DNA from: Anthoceros angustus
Lineage: Eukaryota; Streptophyta; Anthocerotopsida; Anthocerotales; Anthocerotaceae
Reading direction: 5' to 3'
Length of the DNA: 64,000 nucleotides
Assembly: GCA_010909165.1 (NCBI GenBank)
Contig: MU008154.1
Coordinates: 372,001 to 436,000 of the forward strand
Under the pieces are notes generated by a model that made no database searches, was not told the origin of the DNA, and saw only the letters and a program-made list of their open reading frames with translations. This document shows, piece after piece, positions 1 to 11,220 of this stretch (positions are counted from its first letter, which is position 1; each line of letters opens with the position of its first letter). The translations under genes and the position numbers were made by a program.

Positions 1-835
1 TTTGTTGGGAAGCATGGAGGAAGGAGGAGTGAAACTAAGTGTGCGGTAGAGATGGGATAACGATGAGCTGCTGAACATCCTGGTGGATTGCATGTGTGCA
101 TACGTGGGGAGCGCAGATTGATGAGGCTCACGAGTCACCACCCGACAATCACAAGAGGGTGGGCGATCACGACGAGGTGGTGGATGTTGCAGAGACGGCG
201 GTGTTTAGCGAGGAAAGAAGGAAAGAAAAAAAAAGTGGAGTGGGAACAGAAAGGAAGAAAGGCAAGAGAGACGTGCAGGTCGTGAGGGCGCCGGCGGCAA
301 GAAAGGCTAGTCCTGGCCTACATGGCGCCGAGGACGACGGGTCACGACGCCATCTCACTGCCACGCTGGCGAAGGCGAGGTGGAATTGTGCTGCTTGGAG
401 CTCCTGCCCGCGTCCCCTTCGCTTCTCTCGTCCTCGTCGTCTTCGTCGTGTTCGTCCGGCCGAGCCAGGCCGATGCATGTTGGTAGATCCCCGCCACCCG
501 CAGTCTTCCACCACCCAAGTGAGCGAGCAAGCCCTGCGCAGCGAGAGAAGCAGGGCAAGAATCAGCCACCGCCGGATCGATCCGCCGGGAGGGGAAGCAG
601 GGAGGGAGCAGGGAGCAGGGAATCGGAATCAGGATCTGCCGCAATTGGGCTCCATGACGGGCCGGGCCTGCCCCCGGCGGGCTGCTAATCGGGTGCGCAT
701 GGCCGGGGTGGAGCCGATCTGACTGACGCCTTCCCGCTGCCCGCCGCCGTGGTTGGTGTCGTGGGTGGGTGCCATGGCCGCGGCGCTGTCGCTGGCGCTG
801 TGCCCCGGGGTGCAGGGGGAGCGGGGGGTGCGGGT
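1..835. other. GC-rich upstream region, no gene supported
   Basis: Several open frames cross this stretch on both strands, but they are Arg/Pro/Ser-rich, overlap one another and match no family I know. The region lies just upstream of the duplicated 5' part of the UPF0301 gene. Part of it may be its promoter or 5' leader. I see no conserved protein here. Confidence 0.4.
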
Positions 836-1645
836 GCGCCTCCCTCACGTGACCCAGGGACGTGACGGGTGGAGGAGGCACGTGATGCCTGGTGCTGCTG
901 GAGGGCGTGGGCTGTGCGAGTTGAGGTTCCGGAGGAGAGCCGGCGGGGAGCAGGAGCGCGGAATTGGGGGCGCTGAAGCTGAGCCTGGGAGGGTGAAGCT
1001 CGCGCAGCGCGGCATTCCGATTCCCAGGTCTTTGTCATTTGATAGCTGGTTCTTTCGTCTCGTGGGGCTGGGGCTTGTTCACGTGAGTGAGAATAATGGG
1101 TTGCTGGCGAGGAGGCTGGGCTCGGGAGAGGTCATGAACGTGCTTGTTCACCCAGGGAGATGTGGTTTCCAGAGGCATGACAGGGCTTGGAAGAAGGGCT
1201 TCGGCTCTGGCCTCGGGCGGGCTTTGGTGTGGAACCGGGGTGTGACTGCTGGTGGTGGTGATGCAGGATCCGATGGCTCTGGTGAGTGTTGTATGTTGTT
1301 TGTGTGATGGATGGATGGATGGATGGATGGATGGATGGGGTTGTTTGTTTGCTTGTTTCTGGAGGTTGGAGGTTGATTGTGTGTGGTTTGGGGATGGGGA
1401 TGCAGATTGGAGCCATGTGTGTGAGGCTTCGAAGAAGGGGAACAACAACCCGCAGTCTATTCCTCCTGAGGAGGACTCGGACCCTAAGAGAAAGCAAGGA
1501 GATGGGCAGCAGAGTGGTGATGCCACCAGGTCGTCCTTCCCAGGCCGCCCATGGTGCCGGAGACGGACTGGAGGCTTGTTCGTGCTCGTTTGGTTGCTGG
1601 AGAGCAGGCTCCACGGGGAGCGGGAGTGGAGGAGATGCAGGGGAG
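836..1645. repeat. Tandem duplication, copy 1 (about 0.8 kb)
   Basis: The stretch is repeated at 1655-2463 with an offset of about 819 bp. Both copies contain a candidate start codon (885 and 1704), several GT and AG splice signals, a GATG microsatellite and the start of the exon leading into the UPF0301 domain. Copy 1 runs into copy 2 instead of into the conserved domain, so only copy 2 is joined to a full gene. The copies differ mainly by one- to few-base indels, for example in G-runs near 1063 and 1884. Confidence 0.95.
1305..1339. repeat. (GATG)n microsatellite, copy 1
   Basis: About eight GATG units lie in a predicted intron. The same array occurs in the duplicate copy at 2118-2151, with slightly different flanking sequence. 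Confidence 0.95.
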
Positions 1646-1654
1646 CGGGGTGGT

Positions 1655-2463
1655 GCGCCTCCCTCACGTGACCCAGGGACGTGACGGGTGGAGGAGGCAC
1701 GTGATGCCTGGTGCTGCTGGAGGGCGTGGGCTGTGCGAGTTGAGGTTCCGGAGGAGAGCCGGCGGGGAGCAGGAGCGCGGAATTGGGGGCGCTGAAGCTG
1801 AGCCTGGGAGGGTGAAGCTCGCGCAGCGCGGCATTCCGATTCCCAGGTCTTTGTCATTTGATAGCTGGTTCTTTCGTCTCGTGGGCTGGGGCTTGTTCAC
1901 GTGAGTGAGAATAATGGGTTGCTGGCGAGGAGGCTGGGGCTCGGAGAGGTCATGAACGTGCTTGTTCACCCAGGGAGATGTGGTTTCAGAGGCATGACAG
2001 GGCTTGGAAGAAGGGCTTCGGCTCTGGCCTCAGGGCTTTGGTGTGGAACCGGGGTGTGACTGCTGGTGGTGGTGATGCAGGATCCGATGGCTCTGGTGAG
2101 TGTTGTATGTTGTTTGTGATGGATGGATGGATGGATGGATGGATGGATGGGGTTGTTTGTTTGCTTGTTTCTGGAGGTTGGAGGTTGATTGTGTGTGGTT
2201 TGGGGATGGGGATGCAGATTGGAGCCATGTGTGTGAGGCTTCGAAGAAGGGGAACAACAACCCGCAGTCTATTCCTCCTGAGGAGGACTCGGACCCTAAG
2301 AGAAAGCAAGGAGATGGGCAGCAGAGTGGTGATGCCACCAGGTCGTCCTTCCCCAGGCCGCCCATGGTGCCGGAGACGGACTGGAGGCTTGTTCGTGCTC
2401 GTTTGGTTGCTGGAGAGCAGGCTCCCACGGGGAGCGGGAGTGGAGGAGATGCAGCAGGGGAGC
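1655..2463. repeat. Tandem duplication, copy 2 (joined to the UPF0301 gene)
   Basis: This is the second copy of the 836-1645 segment. It ends inside the coding exon of the UPF0301 gene, just before the alanine-rich linker. The rest of the gene is present once only. Confidence 0.95.
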
Positions 2464-3128
2464 TGAAGGCTGCTGCTGCTGCGGACTCTGCTCCTGCTTC
2501 TGGAGGGCATGGGTTTTATCCTGCTGTGGGGAAGAGGTGGGCTCACCCTATCCTGGCTCCCGAGGCAGGGGCCGTGCTGATAGCCTCCGAGAAGCTGGAC
2601 GGGATGCCGAATTTCGAACGGAGTGTGGTGCTGCTGCTGAACGGGGGGCCGGTGTGGAGCAAGGTGGCACCGTATGGGATTATTCTGAACCAGCCCCTGC
2701 CGCGGAGAATCAAGCATGTGAAGCCCAAGGACCAGGCTCTGGTGAAGACGTTCGGGGCCTGCCAGGTGCATGTGGGAGGGCCCCTCGAGACCAACAAGTT
2801 CCTGCTCTTGCATGCGACTCCGGGGGTGAAGAACTTCCGGGAGGTCATCCCTGGTGTGTACTGCGGCTCCGCGGAGGGCCTGGAGCCCGCAGCCGAGATG
2901 GCCAGGGCTAAGAATGCGCTCCCTCAGGACCTCAGGTTCTTCTTCGGGTACACTGGCTGGGGCACCGACCAGCTGAAGAAGGAGATAGCGTTGGGGCTGT
3001 GGCATGTGGCTGCCTGCAGCACGGACCTCATAACTGGGATCTCCAACGCAGGGCTGTGGGAGGAGATTCTGCTCCTGATGGGGGGGAAGTATGCGGAGCT
3101 CAGCAAGAGGCCCAGGAGGAAGCTCTAG
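1704..3128 (+). CDS. UPF0301/DUF179 (AlgH-like) protein
   Basis: The main exon, from about 2218 to the stop at 3128, encodes a complete DUF179/AlgH domain. Recognisable parts are DWRLVRARLVAGE, then GAVLIASEKLDG, PYGIILNQPLP, VHVGGPLE, FFFGYTGWGTDQL and a closing WEEILLLMGGKY. The family is widespread in bacteria and plants. The plant members are often organellar and have no settled biochemical role. The 5' end is uncertain: ATG 1704 opens a short Gly/Arg-rich exon ending at a possible donor near 1846, and a 15-nt exon (2081-2095) may follow, but the phases do not close neatly onto an acceptor at 2217. A weaker acceptor at 2224 would restore phase. Small indels between the duplicated copies suggest sequence errors may be to blame. 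Family call strong, start weak. Confidence 0.8.
2118..2151. repeat. (GATG)n microsatellite, copy 2
   Basis: This is the counterpart of the 1305-1339 array, in the intron before the main exon of the UPF0301 gene. Confidence 0.95.
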
Positions 3129-4398
3129 CATGTGCCACATCCTCTCTTCACATCCTGTGGCAGTAGATGAGAGCGACGACTGGAGTTCTCACACATCACC
3201 ATGGCCATGCCATGGCAGGCAACAACAGACCCCGAGAGAGGAAGGGACTCGCAACTGACATCATCATTCACAACCAGAGCAACATGGCTGTCCTCCGAGT
3301 CCCTGGCCACATGCCGAGCAGCATGGACCTCATGCCGGCTTCACAGACACTCCGTCCGAGGGTAATTCCAGAAGAACGGGGAGAAGAGTGAAGGCTTTTT
3401 TTCACCAAAAGCATCACAGACCAGCCATTGCTCTCACTGTGCATTGGTTCAAGCACAGCTGCCGTTGGCATTCGGACATCTCAAGCAACTTGCTCCTCTG
3501 CTATGCATGTACCTCGATTCTTTTCCGGATTTCCTTGCACCTGCCGCGGGATGCGTGCATGTCTTTCTCCTCGTGTGCTGTGAACACAGCCTGTGCTTTA
3601 TGGGCTTTTGCGGGTGCACGCAAAACGGTGTGATGCCGTCACAGACTCATACCGCCGGGAAGGTGATGACGCCGGCTTGTGCCGCCAAGGGAACACGAAA
3701 CGTTTTCATTTCGCCGTTTGGCACATCCCCTGCTCAGACAGACCCAGTGAGCAGCAGAGCGTGCCTGCCTCTGCGCGGGAAGGCGGCGGCAGTTTTGTGG
3801 ATTGGATCCCATCCTCGTAGCAGGAGCGGGTGTGGGGTAGGCTCGCGGATTGCTTTCCGTACAACACTGGGAGCGATTATTGAAGTGCGGGAAATGGCGC
3901 TTGTGATTTTTGGAGATCCCTGACAGGGGAGTTACGCAATTGTGAGGCCGTCACTGTTATCTGCAGCTTCTCCGAAGGCGTCGGGCGGCGTAGCGGAGCA
4001 CCGTGTGTGGAGGATTCGCACTGTTAGAAACGATTGCCGATCCTGCAAGGAGCTGGAATAGTGTAGGAACTCATTTGGAAAGCTCTCGTGCGACAGCGCA
4101 GTGTCAGTCGGCGAGCGCGGAGCTCGAGCCTGCGGTTGTGTGCGTGGAGTCGGAGTGCAGGCAATATGAGAGGAAGGTGTGTTGTGAAGGCTTGGTTTAG
4201 TATCATTGTTCATTGTGTGTTGTTTGTGAGTGTGTGAGGGAGAGAGAGATGGATTGTGTGTTTGTTGCGAATCTGTACATATGGATTTGTGTGTTAATCG
4301 TCCTTGCTGTCCGCTGTCCGCTCTCCGCGGCTGGAATGTGGTGTGTGTCTTCAGGGAAGAGAACGAAGCACGGACACCGCTCTTAGAGAACAGGGAAG
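3129..4398. other. Intergenic region between UPF0301 and MTP genes
   Basis: This probably holds the 3' UTR of the UPF0301 gene and the promoter and leader of the MTP gene. GT-rich stretches occur near 4200-4270. I see no conserved coding sequence. Confidence 0.5.
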
Positions 4399-5830
4399 AT
4401 GCCTCGAGTGGAATCCCGGACAGGTTAGGTTTGTTTCTGTTCGCGACGGTCAGATCTCACCTGGTGTGTTTGCATGCTTCCTGTTCGTTGCGGCGTCTGA
4501 TGGATTTTGAGGTTGATGCAGAGAGGAGGATAATGAGACTGCCGGTTTGCAACCATGGACTTGTCGCTTGGCCTCAGACCATGAGGAAGAGGATAGGTCG
4601 GTGGCTACCGCCAGGCTAAGCAAGGCTGTGATATTCTGTCTGGTGTTTATGGTTGTGGAAGTAGCCGGAGGTGTGTGGGCCAACAGCTTGGCAATTCTGA
4701 CAGACGCAGCACATATGCTCTCCGATGTTGCTAGCTTTGCGATCTCGCTGTTTGCACTTTGGGCAGCAAGCTGGGACGCAACACCACGTCAGTCCTATGG
4801 CTTTCATAGGCTTGAGATCCTGGGAGCGCTGCTATCTATACAGATTATTTGGCTGATAACAGGCATACTGGTGTATGAAGCTGTTGACAGGCTCATCCAT
4901 GAGACCCAGCCTGTCGATGGCAAGCTCATGTGTGTCATTGCAGCTCTGGGGTTGGTGGTGAATCTTGCTATGATCTTCCTGCTTGGGCATGGCCATGAGC
5001 ATGGTAGCGAAGGGGCTCATTCGCATGGATTTGGCCACAGCCATGCTGTTGGTCATGGACATGACCATACCCATGCTCATAACCATGCGCATGACCATGA
5101 CCATACCCATGCTCATGACCATGGGCATAACCATGATGGGCATAACCGTGATGGGCATGACCATGGAAGCCATCATGATGGATATGAACAGCTCTCTGGT
5201 GACGACCCTGCTAGACCTGTTGCCCTGGATCTGCACGATGGTGGCCGCTCGGCTCAAGGCACATGCATTGCTTATGCCATAAAAGATGGCAAGCGGACTT
5301 GCCAAACTATTAAAGTTGATCAGGATCTTGAACACGATGGTGGAGTGTCATCCGGCAATATCAATGTGCGAGGTGCTTACTTGCATGTGCTGGGGGATTT
5401 GATCCAAAGCATTGGAGTTTTAATAGCAGGTGCAGTCATCTGGTATAAACCTGATTGGCAGATTGTGGATCCTGTGTGTACCTTGCTCTTCGCCGTGCTG
5501 GTTTTGTTCACAACCATCAGGATACTCAGGGACATTTTAGATGTGTTGATGGAAAACACCCCACGTGAGATTGATGCACAGAAGTTGGAGGCTGGTCTTT
5601 CCAGTATTCAAGATGTAGTTGCCGTACATGAGCTTCATATCTGGGCCATCACTGTGGGCAAGACTCTTCTCGCCTGCCACGTTACCATCCAACCTGGAGC
5701 AGATTACTGTAAGGTTCTGGAGGATGTGATTGCGTACTGTCGGACAGACTTCAAGATCAGCCACGTTACGGTGCAGATTGAGGTGGCAAGAGATGTAGGA
5801 GGAAGTCAGCAGGGGCCCTTGCACTGTTAA
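4399..5830 (+). CDS. Cation diffusion facilitator, MTP1-type vacuolar Zn transporter
   Basis: The main exon (about 4524-5830) encodes a Zn-CDF protein. CDF proteins of this group are proton/zinc antiporters, usually on the vacuolar membrane. TM2 carries the zinc-site motif AAHMLSD (HxxxD), followed by [11 protein letters not shown]5 carries the second site in [13 protein letters not shown]. Between TM4 and TM5 lies a cytosolic loop of roughly 65 residues very rich in His, Asp and Gly, typical of plant MTP1. A C-terminal domain with [10 protein letters not shown] follows. The frame is closed by a stop just upstream (4514), so a small first exon is needed. ATG 4399 to a donor after 4423, joined to an acceptor at 4523, keeps phase and gives about 444 aa. 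That first exon is inference; the rest is clear. Confidence 0.88.
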
Positions 5831-6725
5831 ATGTGATGGGATGATGGTTTGTTCATGCTGGCTGCAACGTTCTTCAACTTAAGCAGACAACAGTGGATCC
5901 TCTTAGGTGGATTTTCGAAGGGAGACTTTTGATCGTTCAGCGAGGCTGCTGATCGGCAGAAAAGCTTATTATTCCAGTCATTGATATCCCAAGAGCCTCA
6001 AGGATCCCTTCAACTGGCCGAGCCTACCACATTGCGGTTTACGATCATGGAGTTCCTTTTTGTTGACTGTTAGGAGCATCACAATTTTGTGCAATGTGGA
6101 CGCTTGATGATTTCCAATATTTGACTGTGCAACCTTGAGAAGAAAATACTTTTCAGGTAATTGATGTGCTCTTAATGGCCTGGGTGACCTAGCGGCTTGG
6201 CTTCTTCCCGGAGCGGCTCTACCACGCAACTCTTCATGACAAGTTTGTGCGTCCCCTTGGACGTCGCTTTTGTGCTCCTCGTTGCATCTGCAATGCTACA
6301 TGCCAAACACTGAAAGGAAACCAGTGCAGCATCTCTTGCTGCATGCGTGAATACATGCCTCAAAGCACGCCCTAAATGTGTGGAAAAACATAAGATACAC
6401 TGCTGTCCGAAATTTATTTAACCGTCGTCATTTCCAGGATCAAGAGGTCCACCGATATACCGTTCAACGGCCGTGGCACTTCACATGACAGTCACCAACC
6501 TGTCTCTTTACACCTAATGAATAACTGCTGTCTTAATCCCTCCTACATTAGTAAAGCTTGGTCACAAAGCTTCTTCATAAACATGAGCAAAATTATTGCT
6601 CACCATGGACCAATTGGAGGTCTATGGCTGAGCCATTCCCGCCTTCTTTCAAGGGCATAGATAGTTGATGAGCCGAGAGATAGAGTACACACCCAGAACC
6701 TTCGTGAGAAATGAAAAATGAGGAC
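5831..6725. other. Convergent 3' flanks of MTP and AGB1 genes
   Basis: The region separates two convergent genes and probably consists of their 3' UTRs. Small open frames on the minus strand (about 60-80 codons) show no family resemblance. Confidence 0.5.
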
Positions 6726-8397
6726 TTATGGTGTATTATTGATGTTCGCGTCATTAGCCCAGACCTGGATAGACAATGAACATGGAGGGGCTTAGAGCAG
6801 CAAGATGCTGTAACTTGACACTTGCGGGGTGATACATCAAAGCCATGAATTACCTTCAGGCATGAATCCCAGCTCCCAGTGCAAAGGGCACTTCCATCAG
6901 ATGCCAGCCCAAGGCAGCTTACCCGATTGCCATGTGCTGAGCCCAGGTCATGTATAGGCTGAAGCCATGACAAAGAGACGCACAGTGAGATCTCAGCTTG
7001 CAAGCTATGTCTGCCCGACAACATGGTCAGACAAATGCAGACTCACAGCATCTCTGAGGTTGTGGTGATGGGTTTTCACCTGAGCCATTAATGTATCCCA
7101 CACCAGACATGCCCCACTGGAGTAGGCTGAGAACAGAAGTCGCCCGGAGTGGGAGAAAGCAATGCCGGTAACTTGACCAGTATCTCGAATGGGGCTCCTG
7201 GTCATCCCATTCGCAGACGGTTCTGGGTACTGTTGAAGCTCGTGGACAGTTCGGGTGTCAAAGATTCTGCAAGTACCATCATCCGAACCGGTTCCAAAGC
7301 TGAGCCCATCTGGCAGGAACTGCACAGCATTGACATCTTGTGTGTGCCCATGAAATGTATATGTCGCCCTGGTCGACACTCGAGTATCCCACAACCTTGC
7401 CGTGGTGTCACAGGAACCAGAAACGAACATTCGCGGATTGTGCGCACTGATGGACAAACTGCAACGCAAAAATCATTGTCAGACACTGTGACGGACATAA
7501 ACATGCCGGGAAACGTTGCACCTTCTTCGGAGCATCATCACGGGAGCAAGCACACCTAAGAAGAGACCTTCACCTCATGACATCCCCAGTATGCCCTGGA
7601 CCACCATCACCACCAAAGGTTACAATCCGCCGTTGGGCTTCCACATCCCAAAGCATGCAAGTCTGGTCTCCAGAACTTGTGATGATATGCGCATCTTGGT
7701 CAGGTACAAAACGGCAACAGGATAGGTAGCCCTTGTGGCCAGTCAGCGTTCTGAAAACGGGCAAATTTCCATCTCTGTCAGGCGGGGCATTCAAGTGGAA
7801 AATAGAGCAGCAATTGTCCAGTCCACCACAGGCAACTCTCTCGCCTCCGGGTGAAAATGCACAGGCCATTACCCAAGCACAGAGGAGCTTTATTGCATGA
7901 GTCTTCTGGCCTGTAATGGCGTTCCACACAATAAGCCTTCCATCCCCGGAGGCACTCACAACACGATTCTTCTCCCGAAATGACCAATCCAGTGAGTATA
8001 TCTGCGACAATGCAGACAATTCCCACACATAATTGAGTAACCCACCACCCCTCCTACTCCATTCCACACTGTGCAAACATCAGGAAGCACAATTCCCACC
8101 ACACCACAGCTACCTTGCCTGCGTGCCCCCGCAACGTTCTCACACACTTGAACTCACGGACAAATCGCTCCCTGTCCAGAACAGACCGACCGTCTCTCCT
8201 TGCAAATGTCGAAACTGCTCAAGAGGCAAAAATGGCTCAGCATCTTCATACTCGTACGTGACAGACAGTCTAACTGTAGAGAACCCACCATCCATATCAG
8301 CCAGCTCCAAGCGCCGGCGTTGTAGCTGCTCCTTAAGATTAAAGACATCCGCCTTGGCTGCAGCATTTTGCTCTTCCAACTCACTGATTATAGACAT
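6726..8397 (-). CDS. AGB1: Heterotrimeric G-protein beta subunit (AGB1-like)
   Basis: Gbeta pairs with Ggamma and signals downstream of Galpha and receptor-like proteins at the plasma membrane. Six exons fit exactly: 8289-8397, 8114-8214, 7574-8001, 7080-7458, 6854-6958 and 6726-6764 (minus strand), giving 386 aa, close to the usual 377-380. The N-terminus ([20 protein letters not shown] onward) is the coiled coil that binds Ggamma. Seven WD40 blades follow, with landmarks [71 protein letters not shown] and [12 protein letters not shown]. The short last exon ends [11 protein letters not shown] rather than the IWAF-type end of flowering-plant AGB1. Introns are 89-130 nt. Identification is firm. 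Confidence 0.93.
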
Positions 8398-9971
8398 GTG
8401 CAAAGGCCCGGAGTCAAAATTCAAGGAGCTGGCTTGCACATTACATCTGCCGAGCTCACAGGGAGTGCTCATCCAAATGCAGTCATCTTCCCCGTTCCTA
8501 CATACAACTTCGAGCAACCAGTTTTCCAGACTTGGTCAAAAGGTTCTGCTAGGAAGTTGGAACGGAGTTGTTCGGTCCGAACCTTCTGGACCATATGCAA
8601 TCCGTACATAGGTCCTGACAGTCTTGCATCTCAGGCTCTCAGCTCCCAAGTCCCTTCCCCTCTTCAGAACACGCTTACCAAAGCTGCCCACTTACATACA
8701 TATGTATGCACGTTTTGGTCAAAAGGCTTTGCACTATTTTCGAAAGACAGCCCAAACAGCTGCAAAGATGTCGTTGCAGATATGGTTCGAGGGATCGAGG
8801 GAGGCGTTTCTGTTAGATTCAAGCAGAGACGATCTATCGTAAAATGAACAGGCTGGCCCAACACCTCATAGTCACTACAGCCTGAAACAACACATCCGAC
8901 AAACTAGGTAGTGAGACCGTCCGATACTAGCCTGGCCAACAAGGAGGTAAACTTGTGAATTGTTCTTGCAAGGATAATATGTGACAACTTGTGTTAATAC
9001 ACTAATAATGAATCTAAATTTAAAGATTATGGACGTAATGCTCTAAGTTGCTATGGATGTAAGCTCTAAGTACATGTACCTATGGATGTGTATAGCTACC
9101 TAGGGTTTAGAGTGTGAATTATTTTTAGTTAATAGTAAATTAAATTTTTAATAAATTATTTCAACTAGTGGAAGTTATTCCAAAACTATTTAAATTATGG
9201 ATTATCTATTCGAGGAAATATATTGTAGAAAATCATATTTAAAATATTGATATAATATCAAATTAAAAAATTATTGCAATAGAAAAATCTGTATATGTAA
9301 CTATACATCAACTACTAGGTAATGGACAAAATCACTTATATTTAATTAAGTAGATTCCCATGTAGTTCTAAAATCATAAATTGCATAGTGAGTGTAATCA
9401 ACAGGACCCACAAGTCAATTCTCTCGAAACCTCAAGTGGCACCTCCTTTGATTATATCATAAATAACTAAATAGTATAGGGATGAACCAGATAGATATTA
9501 CTACCTCAACATAATTAGTTTTTATACCTCCACTTAGTTGGTAATAGTTAGAACTCTTTGACTCATACTTCTGGGTCTGATTATTACTAATCATAACTCT
9601 CAAATATATTAGATTAATATCTAACTATTATATAGTTTTATTTATTTATTATTAAAGTTCAATCAATCTTAGTTCTGCGAGGGACTCTTAAGAATTAATC
9701 CTGGTTATCGAGTGGACTCTATTTTGTAGCACAGGTTCACTGAATGAACTCTTAAGAACTTTAATCCCTTATATTTTCCTACCATTATATATCAATTTGC
9801 CTTGAAGAGATTGAATGGATAGATATATCTACGTGATCAACCTCTATTTCGAAAGGTTGAGAAGAGTAGTGCCAGTCATGTATGATAGACTTCTTTTTCT
9901 TCTTTGGTCTAGTGATAGAGTATCATCCTGTCGTACTGTAGTCTTGAGTACAATTAGCGGTTGATGTATGC
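8398..9971. other. AGB1 5' flank grading into AT-rich island
   Basis: The first few hundred bases are the likely AGB1 promoter and leader. From about 8880 the composition turns strongly AT-rich, with no supported gene. A single telomere-like AGGGTTTA occurs near 9104, not as an array. The chromovirus is inserted at the end of this island. Confidence 0.5.
9967..9971. repeat. Target-site duplication, left (TATGC)
   Basis: The five bases TATGC directly precede the 5' LTR. The same five bases follow the 3' LTR at 21859-21863. A 5-bp duplication is standard for Ty3/gypsy integration. Confidence 0.9.
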
Positions 9972-10370
9972 TGTTACGACCGCCAGAGCCACAAGCCCGT
10001 GGCCGGAGGCAGAGCCATACGCAAGCCGAACCCGGCTTAGGTTATCGGACCTAGAGGTACCCACCGGTTGGTGAAGAAACCCAGACAGGATAATGACGTT
10101 AGGGCATGCTAACAAAAAACCTTAAAACTTGTTTTCCGAAACTAGTCCTAGTAAATAGGTTATTTACTAACTTAGACTAGAAGGGGTTAAATCCCATTCG
10201 TGGTAGTTAGACTTGATCTTGAGCAGACTTGATCTGCAGCTTCTTGGCGGACACAGCTTGTACTATGGACACTAAGAATTCGAGAGCCATTTGCTGAAGG
10301 CTCATCTCACGACGGGGAGCTCAGGCCCTAGAAGCGCATCTGGGCTTGAATGCAGATCCTTGCCGTGACA
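9972..10370 (+). repeat. 5' LTR
   Basis: The 399-bp repeat begins TGTTACGACC and ends CCGTGACA. It matches the 3' LTR at 21430-21858 over its whole length but carries several indels, concentrated in the first 130 bp and near 10227-10260. The differences are too artefact-like to date the insertion safely. Confidence 0.95.
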
Positions 10371-10372
10371 CT

Positions 10373-10385
10373 TGGTATCAGAGCC
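10373..10385 (+). other. Primer binding site, tRNA-iMet type
   Basis: TGGTATCAGAGCC lies two bases after the 5' LTR and is complementary to the 3' end of plant initiator methionine tRNA. This is the primer used by most plant Ty3/gypsy elements. Confidence 0.93.
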
Positions 10386-11220
10386 GACGAATCCTGCACA
10401 CCCCCGTAGGATCAAAGATCGGAATAGGGGGGGGGACCCAGCTCGACGACCTTGGACTCAACGGCAAGAAGAGAGACCACAAGGAGTCAGAGAAGCGAGA
10501 TCGAGGAACAAGAATCGGAGTTGGGATTCCTGAAAGATCTAGACCTGAAGGTTGTGGACACTTACGCGCTTCTGGCCGCTGTGCAGATCGGTTGTCTCGG
10601 GGGGGAGAGTCGGGACTACCTCGCTGCGGTGACGCCGTTTCCAGTGTCGGACCGCTGTGGGAAAATCGAGAAGAACTACCACCGGCCTCAAGTCGCGCAA
10701 CTCCAGAAACCTGTACCGAGGCCAACAGGGTCAGCCGCCGGCGGGAAGTCTTCGACACCTGCGACGCGGCGTTCAGACATCTCAGAACTCCAGATCCGGT
10801 ACTAGACACCATGAGTGACTACCTGTCACGAGAAGTGGTGGAGAGGGAACTTACCACCAGCAGCGACGACGGGGAGAGGCTACTGGAGAACATTGGGAAA
10901 CGGGTGCACGGGCGAGGACGGAGACCAGTGACAGGCGCAACCCAAGACAGATTGACCAGTATCCATGTCTTGGGACGGCCAATGAATCTTGAAGGCCAAG
11001 CTCGGCGACCAAGGTTGAATAGTCGGCAAGAACGGAATACCGGGAGCGTCGGAGAACGCGACGGACCAGTCATGCCCACCACCGTGGAAGGTCCAACTCG
11101 CATATGCTAGCGAACTGTGCAGGCGAGGGCGTCCATAGCGACCTTTAGCTTCCATCAGATCCGGCCGTCCGCAAGTCCCACGAATTCGAAGTCGAACCAG
11201 AAAACCAAACGTTCGGACAT

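Noticed and set aside
96-722. Long Arg/Pro-rich open frame near the window start
   Set aside because: Several competing frames are open in this GC-rich stretch, with no conserved motif and no resemblance to a known family.
4832-5335. Methionine-rich frames opposite and alongside the MTP coding region
   Set aside because: They are shadow translations of the CAT/CATG-rich His loop of the MTP gene in other frames.
8033-8611. Plus-strand open frame of about 190 codons over the AGB1 5' end
   Set aside because: It lies opposite AGB1 exons 1-3 and introns and has no motif; the minus-strand gene explains the region fully.
9095-9112. Telomere-like TAGGGTTTAG
   Set aside because: A single unit with no array, most likely chance in AT-rich DNA.
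10346-11110. Open frame of about 250 codons in the retroelement leader
   Set aside because: It starts in the LTR, is Arg-rich and matches no gag domain. It is leader sequence, partly repeated at 12479-12680.
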